Source: Bacillota bacterium
Lineage (GTDB): Bacteria; Bacillota; Clostridia; Christensenellales; SZUA-584
Assembly: GCA_023391105.1 (NCBI GenBank)
Contig: JAEWBO010000023.1
Span: 124,001 to 188,000, forward strand
Reading direction: 5' to 3'
Length of the DNA: 64,000 nucleotides
This document shows positions 1 through 7,910 of this stretch, piece by piece. How positions within the stretch are numbered: position 1 is the first letter of the stretch; each line of letters opens with the position of its first letter. A program made the position numbers and the translations under genes. The notes beneath the pieces were generated by a model. It was given only the letters and a program-made list of their open reading frames with translations, did no database searches and was not told where the DNA came from.

Positions 1-1
1 T

Positions 2-382
2 GAGGGTTCTGAAATCGCATCTCCGGACGATCTCAAAGGCAAAAAGATTGGCGTCCAGCTTTCCACAACAGGCGACATCTACTGCTCCGATGAATTCGGC
101 GAAGAGGCAATGGATCGCTACAGCAAGGGTGCAGACGCCGTCGTGGCGCTGACTCAGGGCAAGGTTGATGCCGTTGTTATCGATAACGAACCCGCAAAGG
201 TGTTTGTGGCAGAAAACGAAGGCTTGAAGATTCTTGAAACCGAATATGCTGTTGAAGATTACGCCATCGCGATCGCCAAAGGCAACACGTCGCTGCTTAA
301 CAAGATCAACGCGGCACTGGCCGAGCTCACAGCATCGGGCGATATTCAGACGATTATTGACAAGTACATCTCTGCCCAATAA
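2..382 (+). CDS. amino-acid ABC transporter substrate-binding protein (C-terminal part)
   Basis: The reading frame is open from the left edge, so the signal peptide and first lobe lie outside the window. The visible 126 residues carry the hallmarks of the family 3 periplasmic binding fold: a SPDDLKGKKIGVQ strand-loop, then a segment in which the protein 'uses' residues such as DAVVIDNEPA, and a C-terminal helix ending DIQTIIDKYI. In Gram-positives such proteins are lipid-anchored outside the membrane and deliver polar amino acids to the permease. The permease and ATPase genes follow directly. A hairpin between this gene and the permease probably lowers downstream expression relative to the binding protein. 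The exact substrate (glutamine, cystine, arginine) cannot be read from this fragment. Confidence 0.93.
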   Translation, partial: EGSEIASPDDLKGKKIGVQLSTTGDIYCSDEFGEEAMDRYSKGADAVVALTQGKVDAVVIDNEPAKVFVAENEGLKILETEYAVEDYAIAIAKGNTSLLNKINAALAELTASGDIQTIIDKYISAQ

Positions 383-445
383 GAACATATCTGTGGACGA
401 ATTTATCCGCAGAACCTTTTAAGGCAGAGCGGAATTTGCACAATT

Positions 446-472
446 GGGCTGCCACATTTGGCAGCCCTTTAT
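446..472 (+). terminator. intercistronic hairpin, partial terminator
   Basis: A perfect 8-bp stem, GGGCTGCC with GGCAGCCC around a 6-nt loop, is followed by TTTATCTTATTT. It lies between the binding-protein gene and the permease gene of the same operon. This is a usual arrangement for keeping the binding protein in excess over the membrane complex; leakiness is inferred. Confidence 0.7.
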
Positions 473-493
473 CTTATTTGAGGAGGCTGTGAT

Positions 494-1195
494 ATGTCTG
501 AATGGTGGGCAGACGTTGTAAAGAAATTTACCAACAACTTTATTACCGACGACCGATGGCGCTACATCTGGGATGGATTGGGTACAACGCTGCTTGTGAC
601 CTTTTTTGCGGTGCTGCTGGGTATCACACTGGGATTTATCGTATCCATTATTCGCTCGACGCACGACAAAACGGGTAAATTTAAAATTGCCAACGCCATC
701 TGCAAGGTGTATTTAACCGTGATCCGCGGAACGCCGGTGCTGGTTCAGTTGATGATTATCTACTTTGTGATATTTGCCACAGCGGATGTCAGCAAAACTG
801 TTGTCGCCATCATCGCCTTCGGTATCAACTCGGGCGCTTACGTGGCAGAAATATTCCGCAGCGGTATCATGTCCATCGACTCAGGCCAGTTCGAAGCGGG
901 ACGCAGCCTCGGCTTCAACTACACACAAACGATGTGGCATATTGTGATGCCCCAGGCGTTTAAAAATGTTGTGCCCCCGCTCGCTAACGAATTCATCGTG
1001 CTCTTAAAGGAAACGTCCATCTCAGGCTTTATCGGGCTGCAGGATCTCACAAGAGGCGGCGATATAATCAAAGGCCGGACTTTCGACGCATTTATGCCGC
1101 TCATCGCAGTGGCGCTGATATATCTTGCAATTGTCATGCTGCTTTCGCGCGGCGTCACATTGCTGGAAAGGAGACTAAGACGCAGTGATCACTGA
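494..1195 (+). CDS. polar amino-acid ABC transporter permease
   Basis: This 233-residue membrane protein is of the HisM/GlnP family. It starts at an ATG 8 bases after AGGAGG. An N-terminal segment precedes TM1 (WDGLGTTLLVTFFAVLLG). The charged turn VIRGTPVLVQLMI and the later EAGRSLGF-x-MPQAFKNVVPP stretch form the EAA loop that contacts the ATPase; the final TM ends near the C-terminus. It forms the membrane channel for the amino acid delivered by the upstream binding protein. Its 3' end overlaps the ATPase gene by 11 bases, so the two are translationally coupled. Confidence 0.95.
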   Translation: MSEWWADVVKKFTNNFITDDRWRYIWDGLGTTLLVTFFAVLLGITLGFIVSIIRSTHDKTGKFKIANAICKVYLTVIRGTPVLVQLMIIYFVIFATADVSKTVVAIIAFGINSGAYVAEIFRSGIMSIDSGQFEAGRSLGFNYTQTMWHIVMPQAFKNVVPPLANEFIVLLKETSISGFIGLQDLTRGGDIIKGRTFDAFMPLIAVALIYLAIVMLLSRGVTLLERRLRRSDH

Positions 1196-1925
1196 TGATG
1201 TATTGATTCGGGTGGAAGGTCTTGAAAAGCACTTTGGCAAACTCGTGGCGCTGGACGGCATCACCACACAAATCGTGAAGGGTGAGGTCACGGTGGTGGT
1301 CGGCCCTTCGGGTTCCGGCAAATCCACATTCCTTCGCTGTTTGAATCTTCTCGAGGTGCCCACGGGCGGGCGCATATTTTTCGAAGGCGTCAATATCACC
1401 GATCCCAAGGTGGACATCAACATTCACCGTCAAAAGATGGGCATGGTGTTTCAGCAGTTCAATCTGTTCCCTCATATGAAGGTGCTCAAAAACATGACGC
1501 TCGCGCCCACGAAGCTGCTGAAGCTCTCACAGGAGGAAGCCGAAGAGCGTGCTATGACACTGTTAAAGCGCGTGGGCCTTGCGGACCGCGCTGATGCTTA
1601 TCCATCGCAGCTTTCCGGCGGCCAAAAGCAGCGCATCGCGATTGTACGGGCGCTGTGCATGAACCCCGACGTGATGCTGTTTGACGAACCCACATCCGCG
1701 CTCGATCCTGAGATGGTCGGCGAGGTGCTGGACGTCATGAAATCTCTCGCGGTCGGCGGCATGACCATGGTGGTCGTCACGCATGAGATGGGTTTCGCGC
1801 GCGAGGTCGGCACACGCGTGATATTCATGGACGAGGGTAAGATCGTGGAAGAAAACAACCCCAAGGAGTTGTTCGATCATCCACAGAGCGATCGCTTAAG
1901 AAGCTTCCTTGCCAAGGTTTTGTAA
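1185..1925 (+). CDS. polar amino-acid ABC transporter ATP-binding protein
   Basis: This 246-residue ABC ATPase is of the GlnQ/HisP type. It has Walker A (GPSGSGKST, around residue 40), a Q-loop (FQQFNLFPH), the signature LSGGQKQRIAIVRAL, Walker B (VMLFDEPTSALDPE) and the switch His in VVVTHEMGFA. It energises uptake through the permease encoded immediately upstream. The GTG start at 1185 lies inside the permease gene after an AAGGAGA site. The gene is followed by a clear intrinsic terminator, which closes the operon. Confidence 0.96.
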   Translation: MITDDVLIRVEGLEKHFGKLVALDGITTQIVKGEVTVVVGPSGSGKSTFLRCLNLLEVPTGGRIFFEGVNITDPKVDINIHRQKMGMVFQQFNLFPHMKVLKNMTLAPTKLLKLSQEEAEERAMTLLKRVGLADRADAYPSQLSGGQKQRIAIVRALCMNPDVMLFDEPTSALDPEMVGEVLDVMKSLAVGGMTMVVVTHEMGFAREVGTRVIFMDEGKIVEENNPKELFDHPQSDRLRSFLAKVL

Positions 1926-1942
1926 CTCATTTGAAATTTCAA

Positions 1943-1965
1943 CCCCGCTTTCGGCGGGGTTTTTC
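1943..1965 (+). terminator. intrinsic terminator of the amino-acid transporter operon
   Basis: CCCCGC and GCGGGG pair around a TTTC loop and are followed by a run of five T. It lies 17 bases after the ATPase stop codon. Confidence 0.88.
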
Positions 1966-1984
1966 GTAATCAGGAGGAAAAACG

Positions 1985-2863
1985 ATGTCATCCTATTTTT
2001 ATAAAAAAATCGATGCTTTCACATCGGAGTATTCCCTTGGAAATCCGGCCGCCTGCCTTTACCTGAAGCATGGCCGCTCGCTGACCGATACGCAGATGCT
2101 GGGCGTGGCCAAACAGCACAAGGGCTTTGTTTCGGAGGTCGTCTTTTGCACGCAAGCAGAAGAAAATATTGAGCTTATCTACTACTCCTCAGAATGCGAA
2201 GTGGATTTTTGCGGCCATGGCACGATCGCCTGCATGCACAGCCTTATTAAAGACACGCCGTTTTTACTGTCTCAAAGCGAGCTCACCATCAATACGCGTA
2301 GGAAGGGCGCGCTTACGGTATATAATCGTATCGCCGAGGATAATGCCGTGTTCATCTCGGCTCCGGAGCCCGTTTTCATAGGCACAGGTTTGACCAATCA
2401 GGCGGTGGCTGAAAATCTGGGGCTCAAAGAGAACCAGTTGGCATCCAAATATCCGCTGGATGTGATCGATGCGGGGCTAAAAACGCTGATTGTGCCCGTT
2501 AAGTCACTCGCGGATGAAATCAGTATCTATCCGGATGAGCCGCAGTTAAAAGCGTTCTGTGAAACAAATGATATCGACATCATACTGGTCTTCTCGATGC
2601 AGACGCAAGACAGCAGTGCTCACGCGCATACGCGCGTTTTCGCGCCGCGATTCGGTTATCTCGAAGACCCTGCCACAGGCTCAGGCAACAGCGCCTTTGG
2701 CCATTATATGAGAAAATATGGACTCTGGAACGGTGATGCCATCGATATCGAACAGGGTGGGAACAACCGCGTATTCAACACCGTTAAGCTCAAGATACAG
2801 GAAGGTCAGCTGCTTTTTGGCGGCAGCGCCACCGTTCGCATCGAAGGGCAATATTTTATATAA
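1985..2863 (+). CDS. PhzF-family isomerase/epimerase-like protein
   Basis: This 292-residue protein has the two-domain PhzF (diaminopimelate-epimerase-like) fold signatures. These are KIDAFTSEYSLGNPAA at the N-terminus, EVDFCGHGTIA near residue 80, and EDPATGSGNSAFGHYM near residue 230. Known family members isomerise small metabolites, and the acid residue in the first motif acts as general acid/base; here it may be the E of TSEYSLGNPA. The substrate is unknown. It starts at an ATG 7 bases after AGGAGGAAA and is bounded by terminators on both sides, so it appears to be monocistronic. Confidence 0.9.
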   Translation: MSSYFYKKIDAFTSEYSLGNPAACLYLKHGRSLTDTQMLGVAKQHKGFVSEVVFCTQAEENIELIYYSSECEVDFCGHGTIACMHSLIKDTPFLLSQSELTINTRRKGALTVYNRIAEDNAVFISAPEPVFIGTGLTNQAVAENLGLKENQLASKYPLDVIDAGLKTLIVPVKSLADEISIYPDEPQLKAFCETNDIDIILVFSMQTQDSSAHAHTRVFAPRFGYLEDPATGSGNSAFGHYMRKYGLWNGDAIDIEQGGNNRVFNTVKLKIQEGQLLFGGSATVRIEGQYFI

Positions 2864-2895
2864 GTCAACACTGAATAGAAACCCGAATAAATCTT

Positions 2896-2935
2896 AAGGC
2901 TTCATTCACTAGAAATTGAATAAAGCCTTTTTTGT
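2896..2935 (+). terminator. intrinsic terminator after the PhzF-like gene
   Basis: AAGGCTT pairs with AAGCCTT, with an inner ATTCA/TGAAT extension, and is followed by TTTTTT. It lies about 35 bases past the stop codon. Confidence 0.85.
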
Positions 2936-2967
2936 ATTCAACATATCTCATAAATTTCCTTTATCCC

Positions 2968-2997
2968 TTTACAAACGTAACAGTGTTATGTTACACT
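2968..2997 (+). promoter_or_regulatory. MerR-style promoter with operator in the spacer
   Basis: A TTTACA -35 and a TACACT -10 are separated by 18 bases. The spacer and -10 hold the dyad GTAACA-N6-TGTTAC (2977-2994), with a nested TAACA-G-TGTTA. An operator lying between -35 and -10 is the hallmark of MerR-family activators. The gene transcribed from here encodes a MerR-like HTH protein, so autoregulation is likely but inferred. Confidence 0.6.
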
Positions 2998-3021
2998 ACT
3001 ATTGCAATAGGAGGAACACTC

Positions 3022-3642
3022 ATGGAAGAAGAATTGATATCCAAAAAAGAACTGCTGGAGCGTACGGACATTTCCTATGGCCAGCTTTACCGCTGGAAGC
3101 GCAAGGGGCTGATTCCTGAGGATTGGTTCATCCGCAAATCCACATATACCGGGCAGGAAACCTTTTTCCCAAGAAGCAAGGTGCTTGCTCGCATAGAGAA
3201 GATCAAAAATCTAAAGGAAGACGTATCACTTGACGATATCGCTGATGTGTTCTCCCCATCGCCTGACGATGTGGCCTTAACCCCCGATGAGCTAAAACAA
3301 AAAGGCCTCATATCGGCTGATGTGCTGAACATATTTTTAAAAGACCACGGCGAAGGCGCTCTGGATTTTAACGAGATACGGATGGCCTATATATTCAGCA
3401 ACCTGCTCATGTCGGGACATGTGAGCCTTGATGAAGGACGGCTCGTGCTGGAGCTGCTGCGTACAAGTCTGCTGCGCTTTGGCAGCGCGAGCTTTGACGC
3501 GATGCTCACGCGCAAGCTCGGCGTGTTCTGCTGCTTCGCCGTCCCGTCGGGGGCTGAAGTCATTCTCGATAAGGATATGCGATTGGTCAGCAAAATCAGC
3601 ATACCGGCTGTCACAGAAGAATTAAAATTGAAATTGATTTAG
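3022..3642 (+). CDS. YhbD-like regulator with MerR-type HTH (DUF4004)
   Basis: This 206-residue protein starts at an ATG 6 bases after AGGAGGAAC; the longer upstream frame runs through the promoter and is rejected. Residues 6-60 look like a winged MerR-type DNA-binding domain: SKKELLERTDISYGQLYRW, then a KGLIP turn, then FFPRSKVLARI. The rest is helical with no recognised ligand motif and matches the Bacillus YhbD style of protein. It is followed 11 bases later by a bactofilin-like gene, as in the Bacillus yhb cluster. It probably controls that pair in response to an unknown signal. Confidence 0.78.
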   Translation: MEEELISKKELLERTDISYGQLYRWKRKGLIPEDWFIRKSTYTGQETFFPRSKVLARIEKIKNLKEDVSLDDIADVFSPSPDDVALTPDELKQKGLISADVLNIFLKDHGEGALDFNEIRMAYIFSNLLMSGHVSLDEGRLVLELLRTSLLRFGSASFDAMLTRKLGVFCCFAVPSGAEVILDKDMRLVSKISIPAVTEELKLKLI

Positions 3643-3653
3643 GAGGAATATAG

Positions 3654-4385
3654 ATGAGCAATTCAGAATTGGCTGATCTTCAGATCAGCGGCTTTGGCAG
3701 TGTGCCGGGCGGAAAGTATAAATCCGTCAAAATCCTCGGACGCGGAAAAATCACAGGAGATGTGGAATGCGGTGATTTCGTGATTAACGGCTCCGGCGAG
3801 GTCATCGGTAAAATGACATGCAAGCAGATGATTGTCAACGGCTCAGGTCAAATGGAGGGCGATGTTCATACAGACGTATTAAAGGTTCGGGGCGCTGCCG
3901 ATTTCAGCGGCAGGGTTGAGGCGAACGATATTTCTATCTCCGGCTCTGCGACGGCCAAAAGCGGACTGGATACACAGGTCATCAAGATCAGCGGCGGGGC
4001 CAAAATCAAAGGCAATGTCAATGCGGAACAGTTCAGCTCTACCGGCCGTTTCGAGATCGACGGGCTGCTCAACGCCGAAAATGTGGATGTGCATCTGGAT
4101 TGGAGCACGAGCAAAGCCACAGAGATCGGCGGCGAAGCAATCACCGTGATGTCCGGCACAAAAGGCTTTAGTTTGATATCCATCGTGACGCTGGGCACAC
4201 ACAACCCGCGGCTCGAAGCCAATCTGATAGAGGGAGAAAGGATCATACTTGAGAATACCTATGCCAAGGTCGTGCGCGGCAGCCATATCACGATCGGTGA
4301 CGGGTGTGATATCGCTCTTGTGGAATATAAGGGCTCCTATCATAAATCCGGCAGTGCCAAGGTGGGCGAAGAAAAGAAGGTCTAA
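3654..4385 (+). CDS. bactofilin-like polymer-forming protein (YhbE/YhbF type)
   Basis: This 243-residue protein is built of short beta repeats with regularly spaced glycine and hydrophobic residues, such as KITGDVECGDFVINGSGEV and similar units through residue 120. This is the right-handed beta-helix pattern of bactofilins. A second beta-rich part follows (residues 150-225). Bactofilins polymerise without nucleotide and scaffold envelope enzymes in the cytoplasm. The start is an ATG after AGGAGGAATATAG, coupled to the regulator gene. A cytoskeletal role is inferred from the fold pattern alone. Confidence 0.82.
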   Translation: MSNSELADLQISGFGSVPGGKYKSVKILGRGKITGDVECGDFVINGSGEVIGKMTCKQMIVNGSGQMEGDVHTDVLKVRGAADFSGRVEANDISISGSATAKSGLDTQVIKISGGAKIKGNVNAEQFSSTGRFEIDGLLNAENVDVHLDWSTSKATEIGGEAITVMSGTKGFSLISIVTLGTHNPRLEANLIEGERIILENTYAKVVRGSHITIGDGCDIALVEYKGSYHKSGSAKVGEEKKV

Positions 4386-4387
4386 AA

Positions 4388-4416
4388 AACGGCCTGCATT
4401 TTTATCGCAAACCGTT
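4388..4416 (+). repeat. short hairpin repeat, copy 1
   Basis: AACGG pairs with CCGTT around an inner CTGC/GCAa stem and the loop ATTTTTATC. It is the left copy of a hairpin found again at 4574-4610. The lower stem differs between copies but stays paired (C-G here, T-A there). Confidence 0.6.
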
Positions 4417-4440
4417 AAGAGTGTCAAAAAAGTTACTTAT

Positions 4441-4553
4441 GTCATTCCGATTGAGCGTAAGCGATTGACTAGGAAGTGGATTGGAATCCCCTTCTACAAA
4501 GCACCTTTCATGGGATTCCAGTCCACTACCGTAGTCGACAGGCTCGGAATGAC
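4441..4553. repeat. palindromic MITE-like intergenic element
   Basis: This 113-bp element has terminal inverted repeats GTCATTCCGA and TCGGAATGAC. Nested inside them is a second inverted repeat (GTGGATTGGAATCCC with GGGATTCCAGTCCAC). As RNA it would fold into one long hairpin. It encodes nothing. Ends of this type are typical of dispersed non-autonomous palindromic repeats; whether other copies exist in this genome cannot be seen here. Confidence 0.75.
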
Positions 4554-4573
4554 AAAACAGGGTTTATCGACAG

Positions 4574-4610
4574 ACTGAATGGCCTGCATTTTTATCGCAG
4601 ACCATTCAGT
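4574..4610 (+). repeat. short hairpin repeat, copy 2
   Basis: ACTGAATGG pairs with CCATTCAGT, followed by a C/A internal mismatch, a CTGC/GCAG inner stem and the loop ATTTTTATC. It shares about 20 central bases with copy 1 at 4388-4416 and sits on the other side of the palindromic element. The remaining sequence to 4709 shows nothing recognisable. Confidence 0.65.
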
Positions 4611-4709
4611 GTTTAATTCGCAGCAGTATGCGTGGTATCCATCTGCTGCTGTATTTTTTTGCGGCTCTTTATTCCCGCGATCTTCTCGCAAATACGATCC
4701 GCCGATCTG

Positions 4710-5906
4710 TCACAGCAGGTCAATGACCCGCCTCACTTCGTCAATCCAGCCTTGGATGATACGCGAATTTTCTTCGAGCTTGCCCGCATCCTTTTCAAAA
4801 CCCTGCATCAGCTTAAGCTGGTGTTCATAGTAACCGAGAAGCCGAATAAACAGATCTTTCTTCTGTGCCAGCGCTGCCGTTTCATTATTTTCCGCGAGCG
4901 GCAGCGTGCTTTCCAGCACAAACTTAAACTCATCCGCAGCCAGCCTCACCTGTTTTTTAAAGTCGCGCAGCACCCACTGGCGCTCAAACACGTTTCTGCC
5001 GAGCCAACCCTGATATTGCTCCTGGAATGTGCGAACGACATCCGCAACGAGAGGAATTAGCTTCTGCAAGCCTGCATCCGATATCTCAGCCGGCCCTTGT
5101 GTCTGTTCTTGTTGAATCAAATCTGCACTGAGCAGCACCTGAATGGAGCTGATCTCCTGCCCGTTGTAGTCTTGAGCCTTTGCCACAGCCATCGCGAACC
5201 CAACGCCCGCGTATTCCGCATCAAGGATGTGCTTGGCGTTCATCTCATAGAAGGCATCGAGCGTCATGTTCATCCGAGCAGCCACCAGCCGGATGGCGTC
5301 TTGCGCCGTCTGTGTTCTCACAAGCCCCGGCCCTATGCTGAAAACGTTTATATCCGTGTCTTCCAGCTCTGCCGCAAGCGTGTTACAGACCTCGACCTGC
5401 GCAGTCTTGAACGTCTCATAGGCGCCCATAAACGGCGCCGCCCCTGACGACGGCACAAAAACGATCGTGCCCTGATTTCTCTTTTTCATGTCCGGCAGGA
5501 ACTTTTGAACGAGCATGACCGGCCCACGCAGATTGACTGCGTAGCTTTGGTCCCATGCGGTGATGCTCACATCGTCCACAGCGCCGAGCGGCGCAATCGT
5601 CGCATTGTTAAAGACCACATCCACAAAACCGAAGCGCTCTTTGAGGTTGTGGTAAAGCGTCTCCACCTGTTTGTCGTCCGCAATATCGATTGGATAAGCC
5701 AACACTCTATCTTCACCCAGTTCTCCGTTGATACACTGCGCGGCTGCGCCGGCCTTTTGTGCGTCGATTTCCGCAATCACCACGTTCGCGCCCATCCAGG
5801 CAAGCGCCCGCGAGGCTTCGAAACCGATGCCGCCGCCGGCCCCCGTTATCAATACCGTTTTGCCGTTCAGGCAGCCTTTAAAGTCTGTTGCTTTCTCTAT
5901 CAGCAT
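4710..5906 (-). CDS. SDR oxidoreductase with extra C-terminal helical domain
   Basis: This protein has 398 residues, against about 250 for a normal short-chain dehydrogenase. Residues 10-270 hold the SDR fold: TGAGGGIG for NAD(P) binding, an NNA motif, and a YETFK that fits the catalytic YxxxK, with serines upstream in VPSSG. The last ~130 residues are helical and charged (QVRLAADEF to WIDEVRRVIDLL) and look like a helical bundle or coiled coil of unknown role. The chosen ATG at 5906 fits an SDR N-terminus and an extended -10 promoter 28 bases upstream. A longer in-frame extension would run into the phosphatase gene. Confidence 0.82.
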   Translation of the reverse strand: MLIEKATDFKGCLNGKTVLITGAGGGIGFEASRALAWMGANVVIAEIDAQKAGAAAQCINGELGEDRVLAYPIDIADDKQVETLYHNLKERFGFVDVVFNNATIAPLGAVDDVSITAWDQSYAVNLRGPVMLVQKFLPDMKKRNQGTIVFVPSSGAAPFMGAYETFKTAQVEVCNTLAAELEDTDINVFSIGPGLVRTQTAQDAIRLVAARMNMTLDAFYEMNAKHILDAEYAGVGFAMAVAKAQDYNGQEISSIQVLLSADLIQQEQTQGPAEISDAGLQKLIPLVADVVRTFQEQYQGWLGRNVFERQWVLRDFKKQVRLAADEFKFVLESTLPLAENNETAALAQKKDLFIRLLGYYEHQLKLMQGFEKDAGKLEENSRIIQGWIDEVRRVIDLL

Positions 5907-5933
5907 ATCATGATCTCGCTTCTTTTTTTGTTT

Positions 5934-5942
5934 ATTATACCA
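5934..5942 (-). promoter_or_regulatory. extended -10 promoter for the SDR gene
   Basis: On the minus strand TGGTATAAT forms an extended -10 element, 28 bases before the chosen SDR start. It lies in the 58-bp gap behind the phosphatase gene. This suggests the SDR gene has its own start of transcription. Confidence 0.5.
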
Positions 5943-5964
5943 TGTATGCCAAGTATAACAAAAG

Positions 5965-7524
5965 TTAAAGTCCGCAGATGTCCACCAGCTTTGCAAAAAT
6001 ATCCGTGTTGTCGTATGAACCGCTAAAGCTCTGCGCATCCGCGCCATACGCAAATACAGGCACAAGGCCGCCCGTATGGGCGTACGATGTCCATCCGATA
6101 CCCGCTTTGTTATTAAGAATATGCGTCAGCGTGACGGTAAGCGGTTCATATCCGCCATAAAGAAGCTTTGATTCGTCTTTGCCGGATTTGCGATTTCCCA
6201 GCGACTCGGAAAGCGCCGATGCCAGCTTTTCATATTCATACGCACTCAGCACCCGACCCGCATTCTGCGTCAGCGCCGCATCCGGATCATCCGGCGCAAC
6301 GAGTCCGAAGCTTTCCTTAATCACAAGCAGCACGTCGCTCATCATGAGCTGCGGATCGGCCTTTTTCATTTCGGAAAAAGCCGTGTTAAACGCGCTGTAC
6401 GAGAGCGTCTGTCCTTCCAGTATCGAAAAATTCGTGTCGTAATCCGTTGCCGCATAACCAAGCGCCATGCCGCCCGTTTCGTGGTCTGCCGTTACGACAA
6501 TCAGCGTTTCGCCGGGATGCGCATCCGCAAATTCAAGCGCCTCTCCGACGGCATCCTCGAGCACCAGCGTTTCTGCGATAGCCGTCATCGCATCGTTGGC
6601 ATGGCAGGCCCAATCGATCATACCCGATTCACAGACCATGAAAAACCCGTTTTCGTTGTCCAGCACGTCGATACCCTTGCTCACAAAATCCGCCAGCGAC
6701 AGGTCATCGCCTGCTGCATCCAGCGAGTATGGCATGGCGCCAGAATTTTGCAGCTCAGGGCTGACCGCGTACACTCTGCCCGAATTACTGCCGAGCGCCA
6801 TGATCTCTTCCTTTGTGTCAGCGATGGTATAGCCATTTTGCTTAAGGACATCAAACGCGTCTTCCTCGTCTCCATCGTCACCGGCCGGATCAACGAGCGA
6901 TCCGCCGCCGAAATAGTCAAAACCGCTCAACGCCATCTGCATCGCGATGTCATAATAGTCGCTTCTTGAAGGCACGTGCGCGTAAAACGCTGCCGGTGTC
7001 GCATTGTTGATGGACACAGTGGACACGATGCCGATTTTTCTGCCATCCTCTTTGAGCATCTCCGCGATATTCTTTGGCCGCGTTTCTTTATCGGCCGCAA
7101 GACCCAGCACGCCGCTCTTTGTTTTGATTCCACAGGAGAGTGCGGTGCCCGCAGAAGCGGAATCAGGGCAAAACGATGTCGTGTCATACGTGGTTGCCAT
7201 GCCTGTTACGGGGAACTGCGTGAAGCTAAGCTTACCGATGTCCAGTTCCTCTTGCGAAATGCTGCCTTTATAAATCTGCGCAGCGTTCACCTGCGCAAAT
7301 GACATGCCGTCACCGATAAACAAAAATACATACTTGGGCGTTTTGTTTGAGACTTCTTTCGTATGTGCAGGCTTGCCAATCTCCTGCACAGCGGGTTCAC
7401 TCACGCTCGGTTGCTCTTCGGGCGCTGCAGGCGCTTCAGGCGCTTCAGGTGCTCCGCAAGCAGCAAAAAACAAGAATATCAAACAGCATAAAACAGCGAA
7501 CGCAGACTTAAGACAAGATCTCAT
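5965..7524 (-). CDS. lipoprotein alkaline phosphatase (PhoA family)
   Basis: This 519-residue protein starts at an ATG after GGAGGGTATC. A lipoprotein signal runs to Cys23 (lipobox FAAC), followed by an Ala/Pro/Glu linker. The catalytic domain shows FLFIGDGMSFAQ (metal-binding Asp), CPDSASAGTA with the nucleophilic Ser, and VVTADHETGGM with metal ligands. It should hydrolyse phosphomonoesters on the outer face of the membrane and release phosphate. No Pho-type operator was recognised upstream; instead the upstream gap carries the tandem hairpin repeats. The 69 codons preceding this ATG are rejected because they lack an RBS and would precede the signal peptide. Confidence 0.93.
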   Translation of the reverse strand: MRSCLKSAFAVLCCLIFLFFAACGAPEAPEAPAAPEEQPSVSEPAVQEIGKPAHTKEVSNKTPKYVFLFIGDGMSFAQVNAAQIYKGSISQEELDIGKLSFTQFPVTGMATTYDTTSFCPDSASAGTALSCGIKTKSGVLGLAADKETRPKNIAEMLKEDGRKIGIVSTVSINNATPAAFYAHVPSRSDYYDIAMQMALSGFDYFGGGSLVDPAGDDGDEEDAFDVLKQNGYTIADTKEEIMALGSNSGRVYAVSPELQNSGAMPYSLDAAGDDLSLADFVSKGIDVLDNENGFFMVCESGMIDWACHANDAMTAIAETLVLEDAVGEALEFADAHPGETLIVVTADHETGGMALGYAATDYDTNFSILEGQTLSYSAFNTAFSEMKKADPQLMMSDVLLVIKESFGLVAPDDPDAALTQNAGRVLSAYEYEKLASALSESLGNRKSGKDESKLLYGGYEPLTVTLTHILNNKAGIGWTSYAHTGGLVPVFAYGADAQSFSGSYDNTDIFAKLVDICGL

Positions 7525-7607
7525 GATACCCTCCTCATCATTCCTTGTCATTATCATATATGTAAACGAGGGAATTTGTAAATCATTTGGAATATAAAAA
7601 TCGTATT

Positions 7608-7732
7608 GATAGGGAGATGGCAGGCCACACAAATGAGTAATATGGGGATTCTTTTGCGCAGCCTGGACGGAAACTGGCAGCTTTTTGACCTTAGGCCTTG
7701 GCAGAACCCGACTTTTCAGCCATGCCGTCATT
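7608..7732. repeat. tandem hairpin repeat, unit 1
   Basis: This is the first of three units that begin TAGGGAGATGGC. The left arm CAGGCCACACAAA is followed by AATATGGGGATT, shared with unit 2. The right arm is degraded, leaving only CAGGC/GCCTG clearly paired before GGAAA. The unit length to the next copy is 123 bases. It lies upstream of the minus-strand phosphatase gene. Confidence 0.6.
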
Positions 7733-7844
7733 TAGGGAGATGGCAGGCCACATAAAGGGCAATATGGGGATTGTTTTATGTGGCCTGCGCAGGAAAATAG
7801 CATTTTTTCATCCCTTGGCCTTTGCCGCAATTAACCACGGCGCT
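7733..7844. repeat. tandem hairpin repeat, unit 2 (perfect stem)
   Basis: After TAGGGAGATG, GCAGGCCACATAAA (7743-7756) pairs perfectly over 14 bases with TTTATGTGGCCTGC (7775-7788). CGCAGGAAA and a less conserved tail follow. Compared with unit 3, two stem positions have changed on both sides so that pairing is kept (A-T to G-C and T-A to C-G). Confidence 0.7.
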
Positions 7845-7910
7845 TAGGGAGATGGCGGGCCACACAACATAGAGACCGCTAAGTTTGTGTGACCCGCGCA
7901 GGAAACATTT
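7845..7910. repeat. tandem hairpin repeat, unit 3
   Basis: TAGGGAGATG is followed by GCGGGCCACACAA, pairing 12 of 13 bases with TTGTGTGACCCGC, then CGCAGGAAA. The loop is unrelated to that of units 1 and 2, while the flanks and stem are kept. Beyond it, 7911-8204 is AT-rich (a run of A then T around 7978-8005) and shows no gene. Confidence 0.65.

Noticed and set aside
7845..7910. Integron attC-like sites in the hairpin repeats
   Set aside because: The core GTTRRRY/RYYYAAC sites are missing and there is no integrase or cassette structure.
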